Below, piece by piece: positions 20,346 to 32,306 of a stretch of 64,000 nucleotides of DNA (its first letter is position 1; each line of letters starts with the position of its first letter). Under the pieces are notes generated by a model. That model was not told where the DNA came from and ran no database searches. It saw nothing but the letters and a program-made list of their open reading frames with translations. Position numbers and translations under genes: made by a program. Source of the DNA: Poecilobothrus nobilitatus (taxonomy: Eukaryota; Arthropoda; Insecta; Diptera; Dolichopodidae); contig OX352772.1 of assembly GCA_947095535.1 (NCBI GenBank), forward strand, positions 259,404,793-259,468,792, given 5' to 3'.

Positions 20346-20923
20346 ACACCAGCATCCATCATACATGTGGGAGGGAGTTGGATATATAATTGTTTTGTTT
20401 ACGACAAGTTGATATTAAGATGAAATAAATAGAAAAGAAAAGTAAATTAATGTAAACAAAACCAACCGAGCGCGTTTAATTATAAATTATAATTTGAATC
20501 CGAAAAATTAAAAATTATTTAAATTTACTATAGTTCGAAAAAAATCAAAAATAAATCAAAAATTAAATTAAATTAAAAAAAAAAAGTTAGATGTTAAATT
20601 AAAAAAAAAAGAAGTTAATATGTAGATAAATTTATAAGTGTAAAAAAATAAAAATAAAATTTGTATGTTGTAAAATAAATTAAGAATACTTATCTTCTCG
20701 CCATTGGAGTGTAATTTAAAATTTAGTTCAATATATTACAATTTTAAAAATATTTTTTTTAGTGAAAGAAAAAAAATTAAAAAATTAATTAAAAAAGTTC
20801 ACTAGTTTAATTTTAATAATTTTAGAAAAAAGATATAAGTAAAGAAAAAAAGGTTCATATAATAAAAAAGTTTTTAACTAATTAAAGAGAAGTGTTGACA
20901 CTTCACAGGTTAAAAGAAACATC
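20346..20923. other. AT-rich tract between LINE-B copy 1 and gypsy-2 RNase H
   Basis: Low-complexity A/T-rich sequence with no coding frame of note. It is probably the LINE-B 5' region plus decayed gypsy-2 sequence between RNase H and integrase. Confidence 0.4.
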
Positions 20924-21891
20924 ATGTTTATCTTTATCTATTTCATTTTAATTCGTTTTAACATAATTTTTGAGAAACATAAATTTGATTTGAAAAAGAT
21001 TGTATGTATTTTAATGTTTAGACCAATAGAGTTTTCTTCTTTTATATCCAGTGGTGCTCTGGATAAGCCATCCGCCACCACTAAATATTTTCCAGGTATA
21101 TGTTTTACCTCAAGATCATAACCCTGTAACGACATTATCATTCTCTGCAATCGAGGTGGAACATTGCATAATGACTCTTAAAAATTGATATTAATAGTTT
21201 ATGGTCAGTTTGAACTGTAACAGTTTGACCATATATGAAATTATGAAATTTTGATACTCAAAAAACGATTGCATATAGCTCTTTTTCGCTCTGAGCGTAG
21301 TTTTGTTGGCAGTTGATTAACGTCTTAGATGCGAATGCTAATGGACGGTTTTCTTAAAGTAAAACTGCTCCAACCGCAAATTGAGAAGAATCACATGCTA
21401 GGACTAAAGCTTTGGAACCGTCATAATAAGTTAGACATGGAGGATTTATTATACACGATTTTAATTCTTTAAAAACAGATTCATGAGAGGAATTCCATTG
21501 GAATTCTACATTTTTCTTTAAAAGATTCCTTAAAGATACTGACTTTTCTGATAGATTTTGAATGAACGAACCAAAGTAATTAATTATTCCTAAAAATCTC
21601 TATAAATCTTTTACGCATTTTGGTGCTGGCATTCTTAAAATTGCATCTACTGTGGTCATATCTGGTTTTGTACCATCCGAATTAAAAATATGTCCGAATA
21701 ATTTAATTTCGCTCACTCCGAATTGACACTTTTCTCTGATGGAACACATAGAACTTCAAATTAACTGAACTAGCTTTATCTAAAACCTTTTCCAAAATTT
21801 TATTGTGTTCAGTAACCGTTTTAGCATAAATTAAAATATCGTCTATATAAGTTATAAGATTTAGACTGTGGAATAATTCAGCTATAATACT
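20924..21891 (-). pseudogene. Gypsy-2 RT to RNase H fragment, left copy
   Basis: The frame ending at 20938 starts MQRMIMSLQGYDLEVKHIPG and contains ADGLSRAPLD, the end of RNase H in K02A2.6-like elements. Rightward (upstream for the element) broken frames cover RNase H and the RT, up to YIDDILIYAKTVTEHNK near 21820-21860 with the RT YxDD motif. The segment 21517-21891 is repeated at 25277-25580. Confidence 0.78.
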
Positions 21892-21900
21892 GAATAATAA

Positions 21901-24900
21901 TTAATGATTTTCAATTCATTGAATTATTTATTTTTTTTTTTTATTTTTTTTTTTTTTACGAGGGTTGGTGGAAAACTCGAAAGTCACCAAGAGGAACTGC
22001 ACGTGCTTCCTCAGGGTAATTTTGGAATTTAACCTACCAAAACCACCCCCCTTTTAAAAACAAACTTTAAGATGGAACCTTTAATACAAGTGTACAGTTT
22101 GGCTTTGTGGATAGGGATGTAGGAAGGAAAATTGGGGAAATTGGAATTGAGAAATTGTATTATGGGGGATAGGTAGGAAAATTTGGAGGACATTTTGAAG
22201 AAAGATGTTAATATTCTTCTTAAACTTCAGTAACTAGTACACATATGAATTACCAACTTTAGGGAACACATGCGATGGTATATGGTTCCACAAGCGGGAT
22301 GATAAACGAATTTCCATAGGCTGTATTTCGCCATGTTAATAACTCAATATGGTAGGGATGAGCATCTGTTGCCCTCCTCGTTTCTCGTTGGAAAACTTTG
22401 AGTTGAGGCATTAATTATTTTATTTCTTTGGAACAAGTGTTAATCCTTACGAGATACCTATAAAACAAGGTCAGTGACCCAACTGTGCGATAGTGGCTGA
22501 GTGGAGTGAGCATTGAAGTTACACTGGGGTCGTTAATCAAACGAATAGCTCTGTTTTGCACATTATCTAAATAACCCAGTGCTGTTTGAGGCCCTGCAGC
22601 CCAAATATGTGCATTATACTCCATTTTCGGCCTAATGTACGTTTTATAGATATTGAGAAGGTCAGATGCGGAAAAGAAAGTTTTGCAGCGATACAAAAAA
22701 CCCAAACATTTAGCTGCATCCTTAGCTATACCAAAAATGTGATTTGACCAAGTCAATTTCTGGTTTAACCCGATGCCCAGCATGCTTAAATTCGTGAAAC
22801 TGATCCCTGGGTGACACCAGCATTTATTTTAAATATGTCAGATAAATATTCACCGACCAGTACACGAATCGTGCGATTCGAAAGGAAATCTCCAATGCAT
22901 TTTAGAAAGACTCTAACTAGACCTAATGCTTTGCATTTTTCCAAAAGATCATCGTGCCAAACTCGAGCGAAAGCGTTAGAAATATCAAGAGCCACAACAT
23001 TAGACTCACCAGAATGATGAAGGTTGATGCTTAGCTTTTCACAAAGGTAAGTCGTGATATCACCGGCTGAACGACAGGCTCTGAACACGTATTGACGATC
23101 ATAAAGCAAATCTTTGTGGTCCAGGTATTTCAGAAGCTTTTGGTTCACTATTTTCTCCATTACCTTGGAGAGGACCGAAGTTATAGCAATAGGGCGGTGG
23201 TTGGAGGGATTGCTTTTATTACCTTTTTTGGGAATTGGGAAAACATGTGCAACCTTCCATTGGGTAGGAGAGATGTGAGAGAGAGTGAAGGAGAGATAGA
23301 AAAGGTTTTGAAATAGTGGACATTACCACCATAGCACCATGGTGGTTATACCATCTGGACCGGCTGACTTATTTGTACCAAGATTTTTTAAAATTTTCAT
23401 CACCGCCTGCGTCCTAAAGTAAATTTTACCGAAGGAGCAGCCAGCTCCTGGAACAGTGGCACGTGAGCTGACTGTAACAGTGTCGAATTGAAAGCGAACT
23501 GCTTGCCAAACAAGTTCGCCTTCTCTTTAGAATCTGATACGGTTCTGTTATTATTATCAATAAGTGGTGGAAAGGAAAACCCTCTAACGTCTCCCTTTAG
23601 ACTTTTGGCAAATGACCAAAAAGATTTGTTATTCTTTGGCATGTGGATGATTTTACGTTTCAACTTTTGGTTGAACAAGAATTTTTGCTTATTGATAACT
23701 CTCTTGCATTTGTTTCTCACCACTATATAGTTGGCCCTGCGAGCCTCCGACCTATTGTTTTGGTACTGTTTAAAAGCCTCCTCTTTTCTAGAAATGGCTT
23801 CTTTGCAAATACGATTAAACCAAGATTTGGGACTCCTCTTAACAGATTTCATGAAATGAGGGATGAATAACCTCATTCCAAATAAAATAGTTTCACTAAT
23901 CGCATTTGCAGCAAAGTTAACATTTCTGTTGCGGAAGCGGAATGACCAATCAAAGGCTCTAAAAAAATTGTTAAGGCCCTCCCAGTCAGCATGGCTGCAA
24001 CGCCAAATTAGTTTTTTGGGAGGGGACTTTACCCGGAAACTTGTGTTAACCAAACAATGGTAGGAATTACCCAGGAGGCAACCAACTGAAACGACATATT
24101 TTTCAGGGTGTGTGGTGAGAAACAGACCCAAGAGGTGACCTTCATGATCAGCACGGTTCGGGATCCTAGTGGTACTTTGGACAAGTTGAGAAAGGTGGAA
24201 CAGTGTGGAGAATAATTCAACTTGTTTCCCAATTGAGTTTTGACTCGAGGAGATGTTGCTAGAAAAATGAAGCCAGTCCCTGTTATGAATGTTGAAATCT
24301 CCCGCCAGAACAATTTCAGTTTCTGGAGATGCGTCCAAAATTTCATTGATCTGGTTCGATAGATTTTCAATTTCCATAGCAGTTTCTTGTTCATTTGAGT
24401 TGGGTGATCTGCATAGGAAACAGAAATGTATGACATGCTTTTCAACGAGAATTTTGCCCAAATATAATGAAAGGTTGGGCTAGAACATTTATATTTTGGA
24501 AGTGTGTTGAAAGCGATGTCATTTTTTATATAGACAGCGATATCTCTTTTAGGTACGCAGTGTGAAATAAGTGAGTAGCCGGTAACATTAAAGTTATCAT
24601 TGTGGTTACTGACTTGTGTTTTACATAGGGCTAAGATTGCTGGTTTAATTGAACTAAGATGGCAATCGACGGCATGAAAATTCGTTTGCAACCGGCGTAT
24701 GTTACAGAAATTAACATTAAAATTGGTAATTTTGATGGAAAAAATTAATATAAAAGAAAAGTTAAGATAATAAATAATAATATTAAAATTGAAATGTAGT
24801 TTAAAAATAAAATCAAAAGCAAAATTAAAATGAAATCAGAGTTGAAGTTGTGATCAAAATCAAAATTAAACTTAAAATCAATTTTAAAATTAACCAAGAT

Positions 24901-25276
24901 CAAAATCTGACTTAAGATAAATTAAAATATGTAAATTAAGATTAAAGTAAAAATTAAAATTAACAAAAATTAAAATTTATTCAAAATTAAAATCAAAAGT
25001 AAAAGTGCACGATTTAAATAACCCGAACTTGACAACACTTTAAAATAAATTACTATCAATGTCAATAGCAATACTTTATATCAACATTAATACTTTTCAA
25101 TATTTTGCCTTGAGTGAGCAAATGGTTCAATGTAACAACGTTCAACAGTTTTTAACATACACTTTTAAGTGACCTTATTGAACGCAGATACAACCAAAGA
25201 CTCACCAAAAGCAAAACTTACCACCAGAAATTAACCAATTAGATTACGAGTCGAGAGTCGAAGAAGAACACCAGCA
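21901..25276 (-). mobile_element. LINE-B copy 2
   Basis: This copy shares the gene, the AAATTAAAATC-rich 5' region and a 35-bp tail flank (AATTAATGATTTTCAATTCA) with copy 1. The left end has a longer T run (21930-21958), meaning a poly(A) tail on the element's strand. The 5' end joins gypsy-2 at 25276. Confidence 0.82.
22240..24691 (-). pseudogene. LINE-B copy 2 ORF2: endonuclease-RT
   Basis: The endonuclease starts at 24691 (LSSIKPAILALCKTQVS), with a frameshift near 24450. The main frame at 23400-24461 has EIVLAGDFNIHNRDWL and RIPNRADHEGHL, the Asp and His motifs of apurinic-type endonucleases, then the linker. RT frames 22786-23160 and 22415-22783 match copy 1. After INAGVTQGSV the sequence jumps to the C-terminal domain, so the catalytic FADD segment is missing here too. 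Confidence 0.82.
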
Positions 25277-25788
25277 TTAAAAGATTCCTTAAAGATACTG
25301 ACTTTTCTGATAGATTTTGAATGAACGAACCAAAGTAATTAATTATTCCTAAAAATCTCTATAAATCTTTTACACATTTTGGTCCGAATTAAAAATATGT
25401 CCGAAAAGTTTAATTTCGCTCACTCCGAATTGACACTTTTTTCTATTGAACTTCAAATTAACTGAACTAGCTTTATCTAAAACCTTTTCCAAAATTTTAT
25501 TGTGTTCAGTAACCGTTTTAGCATAAATTAAAATATCGTTTATATAAGTTATAACATTTAGACTGTGGAATAATTCAGCTATAATAAGATGAAAAATTTC
25601 CGGGGCTACATTAAGTCCATATGGCATGCCTAAAAATTTGTACTTTCCAAATGGTGTTTGAAATGTACATAGATCTGAGCTTGGCTAGTCTAATTTCAAC
25701 ATCCAGAAACCACTGCTGAAATCTAGTTTTGAAAAATACTTAGAACCTGCTAATTTAGATTTAATATATTCCAAGTCTAATATTGGAT
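25277..25788 (-). pseudogene. Gypsy-2 RT palm, right copy
   Basis: The frame 25370-25627 reads MPYGLNVAPEIFHLIIAELF, then TYINDILIYAKTVTEHNK (YxDD, here Y-I-N-D, so the first catalytic Asp is lost) and CQFGVSEIKLFGHIF. Upstream, in the next frame, 25630-25788 gives FSKLDFSSGFWMLKLD and PFGKYKFLGMPYG. The domain breaks at 25788, where the compound insertion begins, and resumes near 27000. Confidence 0.8.
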
Positions 25789-26020
25789 AGCTTTTTTTTT
25801 TTTCCTAAGGGAGGTGGGAATCTTCCAAAAACACCAAGAATTGCCCCTTGGTAGTATCAGATTCTTACTGACCAAACCCACCTCCCTCTTTAGCCAATAT
25901 AGGGGGATGAAACCCTTACCTGCGAACGCAGTATATTGGCTATGGAGTAGGTATAGGAAAGGATAGGAAAATGGATACGGAAACATTGAATTGGGAGTGG
26001 GACTGTAAGGAAACAATGAA
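25789..26020 (-). mobile_element. 3' tail of a LINE related to LINE-B
   Basis: It starts with a T run (poly(A) on its own strand). It then has a layout like the 3' end of LINE-B: G-rich GGGAGGTGGGAA, CACCAAGA, a TTGG...CTGACC segment and a CCACCTCCC block. No coding region remains, so it is a heavily 5'-truncated copy of a different subfamily. Confidence 0.55.
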
Positions 26021-26169
26021 TCCGCCTATTATTATTATTTTGCTAACAGTGACTAAAGCCGTCACAACTGTCACAACATGTAGTATATTACTACATGAGG
26101 TAATTATTGAAGGCAACACCCACGGTCACTGTAGCGGCTGTTATTATTGGTATTAATATTCTTATTGAT

Positions 26170-26821
26170 ATTATTATTATTTTACTACAGAGTCAGTGCC
26201 ATCAGTGGATTACAACGTGCAGCAGTATATAACACCTTACTTGCATGATATAATCAAAGATAGCCCCACTGTAGTAGCTATTATTATTATTATAATTATT
26301 GTTATATTATTATTGTACTATTTATTATACTATTGAATTATTGTACTATTATTATTATTAATTATTATTTTTATTATTATTATTACTATTATTATTACTA
26401 TTATTATTATTATTGTTATTATTATTTTACCACAGAGTCAGCGCCATCAGTGGATTACAACGTGCAGCAGTATATAACACCTTACTTGCATGATATAACC
26501 AAAGATGGCTCTACTGTAGCAGCTATTATTATTACTATTATTATTATTATTATTATTATAGTTATTGTTTTATTACTATTACTATTATTATTTTTAATAT
26601 AATTATTATTACTATTATTATTATTATTATTATTATTACTATAATTATTATTATTGTTATTATTATTGTTATTATTTTACTACAGAGTCAGCGCCATCCG
26701 TGAATTTCAACATGCAGCAGTATATAACACCTTACTTGCATGATATAACCAAGGATGGCTCCAATGTAGCAGCTATTATTATTATTATTATTATTATTGT
26801 AATTATTGTTATTATTATTAC

Positions 26822-26852
<31 letters not shown>

Positions 26853-26900
26853 GTTATTATTAGTAATATGAATTATACGATATACATTATTACGATATAA
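26170..26900. repeat. Three tandem units of about 245-250 bp with (TTA)n spacers
   Basis: A core of about 100 bp starting at the ACAGAGTCAG motif recurs at about 26185, 26430 and 26680. It includes GTATATAACACCTTACTTGC and ATGATATAA. The spacers are impure (TTA)n/(ATT)n arrays of 120-150 bp. A diverged partial copy may lie at 26062-26150. Confidence 0.82.
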
Positions 26901-26926
26901 AAGTACTACATATTTTTTATTTATGA

Positions 26927-26999
26927 CCTGGCCGGGGTTTGAACCCAAGACCCTTCGATTGAAAGGTTGGCGACTTAACCACTGCGCCATGAGTCAGGT
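26927..26999 (-). mobile_element. tRNA-like SINE head
   Basis: On the minus strand TGGCGCAGTGG (26989-26979) fits an RNA polymerase III A box and GGGTTCAAACC (26945-26935) fits a B box, at tRNA spacing. A T-arm (TTGGG/CCCGG with a 7-nt TTCAAAC loop) can be drawn, but the acceptor stem does not pair. This is a tRNA-derived SINE promoter region, not a working tRNA gene. The block is followed by an A/T-rich tail and the trinucleotide arrays. Confidence 0.65.
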
Positions 27000-27290
27000 A
27001 GTGTTCGCGTTGTAATACTTTATTTAAATTTCGTGGATCTAGACATACATATTTATTTTGTTTTTCAACTAAGACAACCGAATTTACCCATTCTGTTGTA
27101 TGAGTTACACGACAAATTACATTTACTTTTTTCATGAGACATAATTCTTCTTTGAATCTATCATATAATTTATAAGGTATTTTTCTCGTAGGATCAATAA
27201 CAGGTAATACATCCTTAATTACTTTGAGACTAATTAGGCCTGGAATGCACCCCAAGACCTTTGAATAAATTTTTATAATCATCTTTAATA
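27000..27290 (-). pseudogene. Gypsy-2 RT N-terminal part
   Basis: The minus strand reads LPVIDPTRKIPYKLYDRFKE, then VTHTTEWVNSVVLVEKQNK and CLDPRNLNKVLQREHY, the fingers region of a K02A2.6-like RT. After REHY the domain is cut by the compound insertion and continues at 25788. TAG occurs at both junctions, compatible with a short target duplication. Confidence 0.82.
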
Positions 27291-27462
27291 TCAGTTATTA
27301 GTTCGTTATTAGACATTATAATTTGATTAATGTTCGTACAACAAACTAGGTTATATTTTATAAGGTCTGGCTTTTCCAGTATAGTAATAACCTCTTCATT
27401 TGCAATAATAAAATGAAAAGAGAATTTACGGTTTTCAATTAGTCCTGTAATTATACTTAATT

Positions 27463-27784
27463 TTGCTTAAAAATTCAATTTTTGATCCTGCAAAACTGGT
27501 TAAAATTCCTGTATCCTTTTTCAGTTTAAATATTTTGTTGAAATTAATTAAATCAAAAGTTCTTTTTGACCTCACATTTGCCTCTGCTCCTGTACCTAAT
27601 TCAATTTTAATTCTTTCATTGTTTAATACAAATTCTTTCCTAAAACAAAAATTATTTGAATTGAGAAATTTGTTTTTATTTATTTTAAAATTAATATTTG
27701 GTTTTTCTTTAAATTTATTTATATTAATTACACCAATAAAAAAATCTTCAGAATTTTCTGTTTTTTCTAACGCCTTTACAGATA
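27463..27784 (-). pseudogene. Gypsy-2 protease
   Basis: The minus strand contains NNERIKIELGTGAEANV, the active-site region of a retroviral-type aspartic protease, followed by a TSFAGSKI segment that fits the second half. The catalytic D-T-G has become G-T-G, so activity is lost. The gene runs into LINE-C at 27785. Confidence 0.72.
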
Positions 27785-28276
27785 TTCAATTCAATTCAAT
27801 TCAATTTTATTTCCAACTAAAAATATATATGTGATATAACTAATAATAACAAAATATATATAATACAAGTTATAGTTAGCTTAGGAATACTATTTAAAAT
27901 TAGGAAATAATTAAAAAAGGTCCATCTTTTATACTAATATGTATAAGTAGCGATGGATCCGTCTAAAACTAAATAAAAGTAAAAGATATATTTAAAATAA
28001 AATAGAAACTTACAAACTTACTAACTAACTGTGGGGTTAAAGAGAAGTAATAAAAAATAGAAAAATAAGTGTACAGTAATATAGAATTTTTAAAACAATT
28101 TTATGAATTTTAAAAATAATTTTATAAGCATTTCAAGATTTCAAAATTTGAGGAAGAACACAAAATATAATAAAAATTACAATAAAAAAGTAAAGATTAA
28201 AAAATATTTATATTAAAAATGAAATTTATGTTAAAATTATATTAAATTCAGAGATAGATATTCAATTTCTGATATG

Positions 28277-31188
28277 CTAAATTGAAAAAGCCATTGACGT
28301 TAGAACATTTACATTAGAAGAAAAGGAAGATGGATTCCTGTCATTTCTTATAAAGCTAGGAAGTTGATAAAAAATGTTTGGAGCAAGAATATCGAAGAAG
28401 TGACCAAAATGAGAAGTGCGGGCTCGAGGAATCACGGCAAAATTACTATGATTAATTCTTAAATTATAGTTTGAAATATGACGTTGAGTTAAATAGCCCG
28501 ACTTTGTAAAGAATATTTTCAGAGTTTTATAGAAATACAGGTGACGGAGCGGAAGATTATCAAGTTTTCTAAAAATTGGAAAGCTGGAAGTGAAACGATT
28601 TTTTCTTGAAATTATTCGAATGGCATGCTTATGACAATATAACAACCCACATATTCTGCTAAAATAAGTTCCCCCCCCAAACAACTATACCATATTGAAG
28701 TTTAGAGTTAAATATACCAAAGTAAACCGTTTTTAAGAGGACCAAAGAGCAAAATTTCTGCAAGTAGTACAGGTGACGGTTGACATTGTTTAGACTTTTT
28801 TTTTATTAAGAACAGTGATCTGACCAATATAAACTATTATCAATTAAAATTCCAAGAAAGATTTTAACACAATCAATAGCAAAACAAGATTCACAACAGG
28901 AGAAGTTCTCTATAAAAGAAAACATGTGTGTGTAATCAGGAGAAATTGGGAATTTTTTACAACTAGGAGAATGATACATTAAAGAATAATCTATATTGGA
29001 AAGATTTGAAAGACTGAAACACATATATTTAGTTTTTGGACTGATAACTAATTTGTGCAAATGAAACCATTGTCTAATTAGGTTTAGATCAAAGTTTAAG
29101 TTACAAACAATATCAAAAAAATTTTTACAAGAATAGGTGAGGCAGGTGTCGTCAGCAAATGCTGTAAGTTTACCATAGAATTTCTGGGAGAATAGAGAAT
29201 TAATATAAATGTTAAACAAGATAGGCCCCAGGACTGATCCTTGAGGTACACCAACCCGAACATGTTTTAAAGAACTAAAACTTCCCTTAATTTTTGTTCT
29301 CTGTTTTCTATCATTGAGATAGGAGCTAAACCAATCCAAAATGAAGCCGCGAAAACCAGCTTTATATAGTTTCACTAAAAGAATCCGATGGCAAATAGTG
29401 TCGAATGCTTTAGAAATATCAATAAATAAGGCAGAAGTAGAATTACCATTATTTAAGCTATTGTATATTTCCCCGCAAAATTTTAAGAGAGCATCTTCAG
29501 TGCTTTTTCCAATAGTGAAACCAAATTGATTAGTATTAAAAAATTTAGTATTATATAAAAAGTTAACAATGCGTTTTTTGATAGCCTTTTCAAAAATTTT
29601 AGATATCGGTGAGAGAAGAGAGATAGGTCGGTAATTATTTACATTCAACGAAGAACCTTTTTTAAACAAAGGGATAACTTCAGCAATTTTTAAACCTGCA
29701 GGAAAATGACCAGAATTAACGCTGAAATTAAATATAAAGCACAACACATCTACAACATACAAAGAAATTTCTTTGAGAATTCAATTTGAAACTTTATCGT
29801 AAGAGATAGAAACACTATTATCCAAATTACAGATTAGCTTGTGTACTTCCAATGAAGTAAAGCCAACGAAATGAAAACTATTGCACTGAAAAGAATCATT
29901 GATAATTAAAGGAAAGGAGGACAGATCTATACTAATATCAGAATTTAAAACTAAATCATTTGTAACATTAATAAAGTATGTATTAAAATAATTAGCAATA
30001 GTTAAAGGATTAGTTACAATATTATTTTCAATCTCAAGCGTGATATCATTATATAGAAGATTTTTATTTAAAATTTCATTAACTACTTTCCATTCATTTT
30101 TAGGATTACCACGATTCCTGTTCATTTTTAAAATAAAGTAGTTATCTTTACACCTAATTACATTTGTTTTAATTTTTTTACAAAGTTTATTATAACATAG
30201 TTTAAGACGAATATTATTAGAATGAGATTTAACTAAGGAACACATTTTATTTCTACGTTTTATTAAATTTAACAAAGAACGAGTCATCCAAGGTTTTAAT
30301 TTTGTTCCAGAATTACGAAAAACTTGATGAGAACAATTATTAATATGACTAAATAGAATCTCACAAAAATTAGAATAAGCAAGAGAAGCATCAGCCGAGT
30401 TATATACACTAGGCCAGCACTCAAACTTTAACCTATCCCTAAATTCAGAAAAATTGATTACGGTAAAATTATAAGAATTATTTTTCCTTTTAAGAACTTT
30501 AATATTATTAAATAAATGAATAGATAGAGAAATTAAGCAATGATCAGTTATATGCAAATCTAATACTTCACAGGAATAAGAAGAATTATTATTAATTACC
30601 TGTCGCATAAAAAGATGGTCAAGGCAAGTACCAGAGGCTGGTCGTGTAGGTTCACAAATAACAGAACAGAGACCAAAGGATGACAAAAGTGATAAATAAT
30701 TATCAACATCAGAATTATTGATCAGTAAAATATTAATGTTAAAATCACCTAATAAAATTAGATTTTTTGAAGGAATTGAAGATAAAAAACTTGATAATTC
30801 TTCCACAAAAACACCAATACTTATACCGTGTAATTTATAAATGCAAACGAAACAAAAACTCACTCCATTTCAGCAAATCACACGAAACAAAATTGAAATT
30901 AAAAAACTTACAATTAAGATCACTTCTAACATATACAGCTACTCCACCAGCAGAATATGAATTATTACAGCAAACTTGAAGATTTAAATTAGAAATACAG
31001 TAATTCTCTTTTTCCTCGTCAAAAATCCAAATTTCAGTAAAAAATATAATGTCAGGCAAAATAACGAGTGACTCAAGATAGCTTACAAGATGAATAAAGT
31101 TCTTACTCAAACTTCTGATATTTTGATGAAAAACTAAAATATTAGAAGGAGAGTTAGACATTATAATGTAAACAAATATAATAACCAT
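28277..31188 (-). pseudogene. LINE-C ORF2: endonuclease-reverse transcriptase
   Basis: The endonuclease begins in 30835-31188 (NILVFHQNIRSLSKNF and SAGGVAVYVRSDL). It continues after a frame change in 29781-30863 (NLILLGDFNINILL, CEPTRPASGTCLDHLF, DHCLISLSI). The RT is in 28806-29762: NNYRPISLLSPISKIFE, ALFIDISKAFDTICH, VGVPQGSVLGPILFNIYIN and FADDTCLTY, all catalytic motifs present. 28277-28684 is the C-terminal part. Only four frames are needed, so few lesions separate it from a whole gene. CR1-clade proteins nick target DNA and prime reverse transcription there. Confidence 0.85.
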
Positions 31189-31282
31189 AAGAAAAATATT
31201 AAATTAGTTGTTTTGAAGGCTATGTAGGAAAGCAAAAATTAAAAAATCAAAAAGTTAAGCTATAATAACACAACGATAAGAA

Positions 31283-32306
31283 TTAAAGTTTAACTAAATC
31301 GTCAAAACAACTAATTTCCACCCTATTATCACCATCCTGTTTGCGTAAGTAAATTTTTGAGTTCCTGATCCAAAGGTACTTATAACTTTTTTCCTTTTTT
31401 AATTCCCGTACACGATGGAACAGTAATCTCGTATACTTTGTCAAGGAATCGTTAAAATAGACAGGAAACTCCTTATTTTTATCCTTATTAAAAATTAGCA
31501 ATTTTTTTTTTCTCCATAATTAGTTGTTTTTTGCCAAAAGAACTAAGTCCAACACACACAACATTATTGTTTGATTTATTCAAATGTTTACTTGTTTGTT
31601 TTGAATTTACATTTTTTATGAAACAGTATGAAATGTCACTTTCATTAATATTTTTATTCACCTTTGAGAAAAGTGATATAACCTGCTCTTTCACATTGCT
31701 TACATTGACATTAGGAATTCCAATTATGTCAATATCTTTCCTTTTTCTGTGTAGTTCAAGTTTATTAACTTTAAGTTCAAGAGAATTAATTTTCTCTCTT
31801 AAAAGCTCTCTTTCTTCAAGTAAACTCTTAATTTGAGAATCATTTTCAGCAATTAAGTTTCTCATCTCTAAGTTTAAATAGTATAGAGAAGAGAGAGAAA
31901 TATTCTCTTCAATATTACTATTTTGAGCTGAAGTGAAAGAGCTTGTTGTTTTTATCAAATTAAGATGATCACTGACTGTTGTTAGTGGTGGTGAAACAAT
32001 ATCAGTATTAGACGGTATATCCACATTTGAAATTGTAGTTTGTTGAGTAACAGCATTAGAAACAGCATTAGAGAAACTCGGAGTGATAGTAGTTGAAGGT
32101 GGTGGTAAACTGCTATCTCTGAGAAAAGAGTGTCGTCTCTTCATGCTGCATATGTTACATCTGTAGCCGCTGGGAGAAGCTTTAAAAAAATCCAAATCTT
32201 CACTCGTAGTATTGGCACAACTACAGTGAAAAGACTTTTTGCAAACACCGCATGCTATATGTGAAATGTGGCGTCCAATCTTCAACTTACAAATTCCGCA
32301 ATTCAT
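31283..32306 (-). pseudogene. LINE-C ORF1: PHD finger, coiled coil, nucleic-acid-binding domain
   Basis: The 272-residue frame (31488-32306) opens with MNCGICKLKIGRHISHIACG and continues with paired Cys/His residues in a PHD-finger pattern (C-x2-C ... C-x2-C ... H-x2-C ... C-x2-C) over residues 3-53. It then has a Ser/Thr-rich stretch and a coiled coil (SLLEERELLREKINSLELKV) near residue 165. The last domain continues in the frame 31283-31501 (YKYLWIRNSKIYLRKQDGDN), a typical FP-C-like end of CR1-clade ORF1 proteins. The break lies at a T10 run (31501-31510), so one slippage event separates the two frames. The protein would bind LINE RNA. Confidence 0.78.

Larger units (their letters stand above)
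21517..25580 (-). repeat. Direct repeat of gypsy-2 RT flanking LINE-B copy 2
   Basis: About 375 bp at 21517-21891 and about 304 bp at 25277-25580 are the same RT segment in the same orientation. The right unit lacks roughly 62 bp (the part around 21622-21684) and has scattered substitutions. The units bracket LINE-B copy 2. This is far longer than a normal LINE target duplication. Confidence 0.78.

Noticed and set aside
26333..26602. Open frame rich in Tyr/Ile over the TTA arrays
   Set aside because: It is the translation of a trinucleotide repeat and has no protein-like composition.
26688..26990. Minus-strand frame with AQWLSRQPFNRRVLGSNPGQ and a poly-Asn stretch
   Set aside because: The first part is the translated tRNA-like SINE head and the second the TTA array. 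It is a known type of spurious protein.
26927..26999. Possible tRNA gene
   Set aside because: A and B boxes and a T-arm are present, but the acceptor stem does not pair and the anticodon loop lacks the usual T at position 33. A SINE head is the better call.
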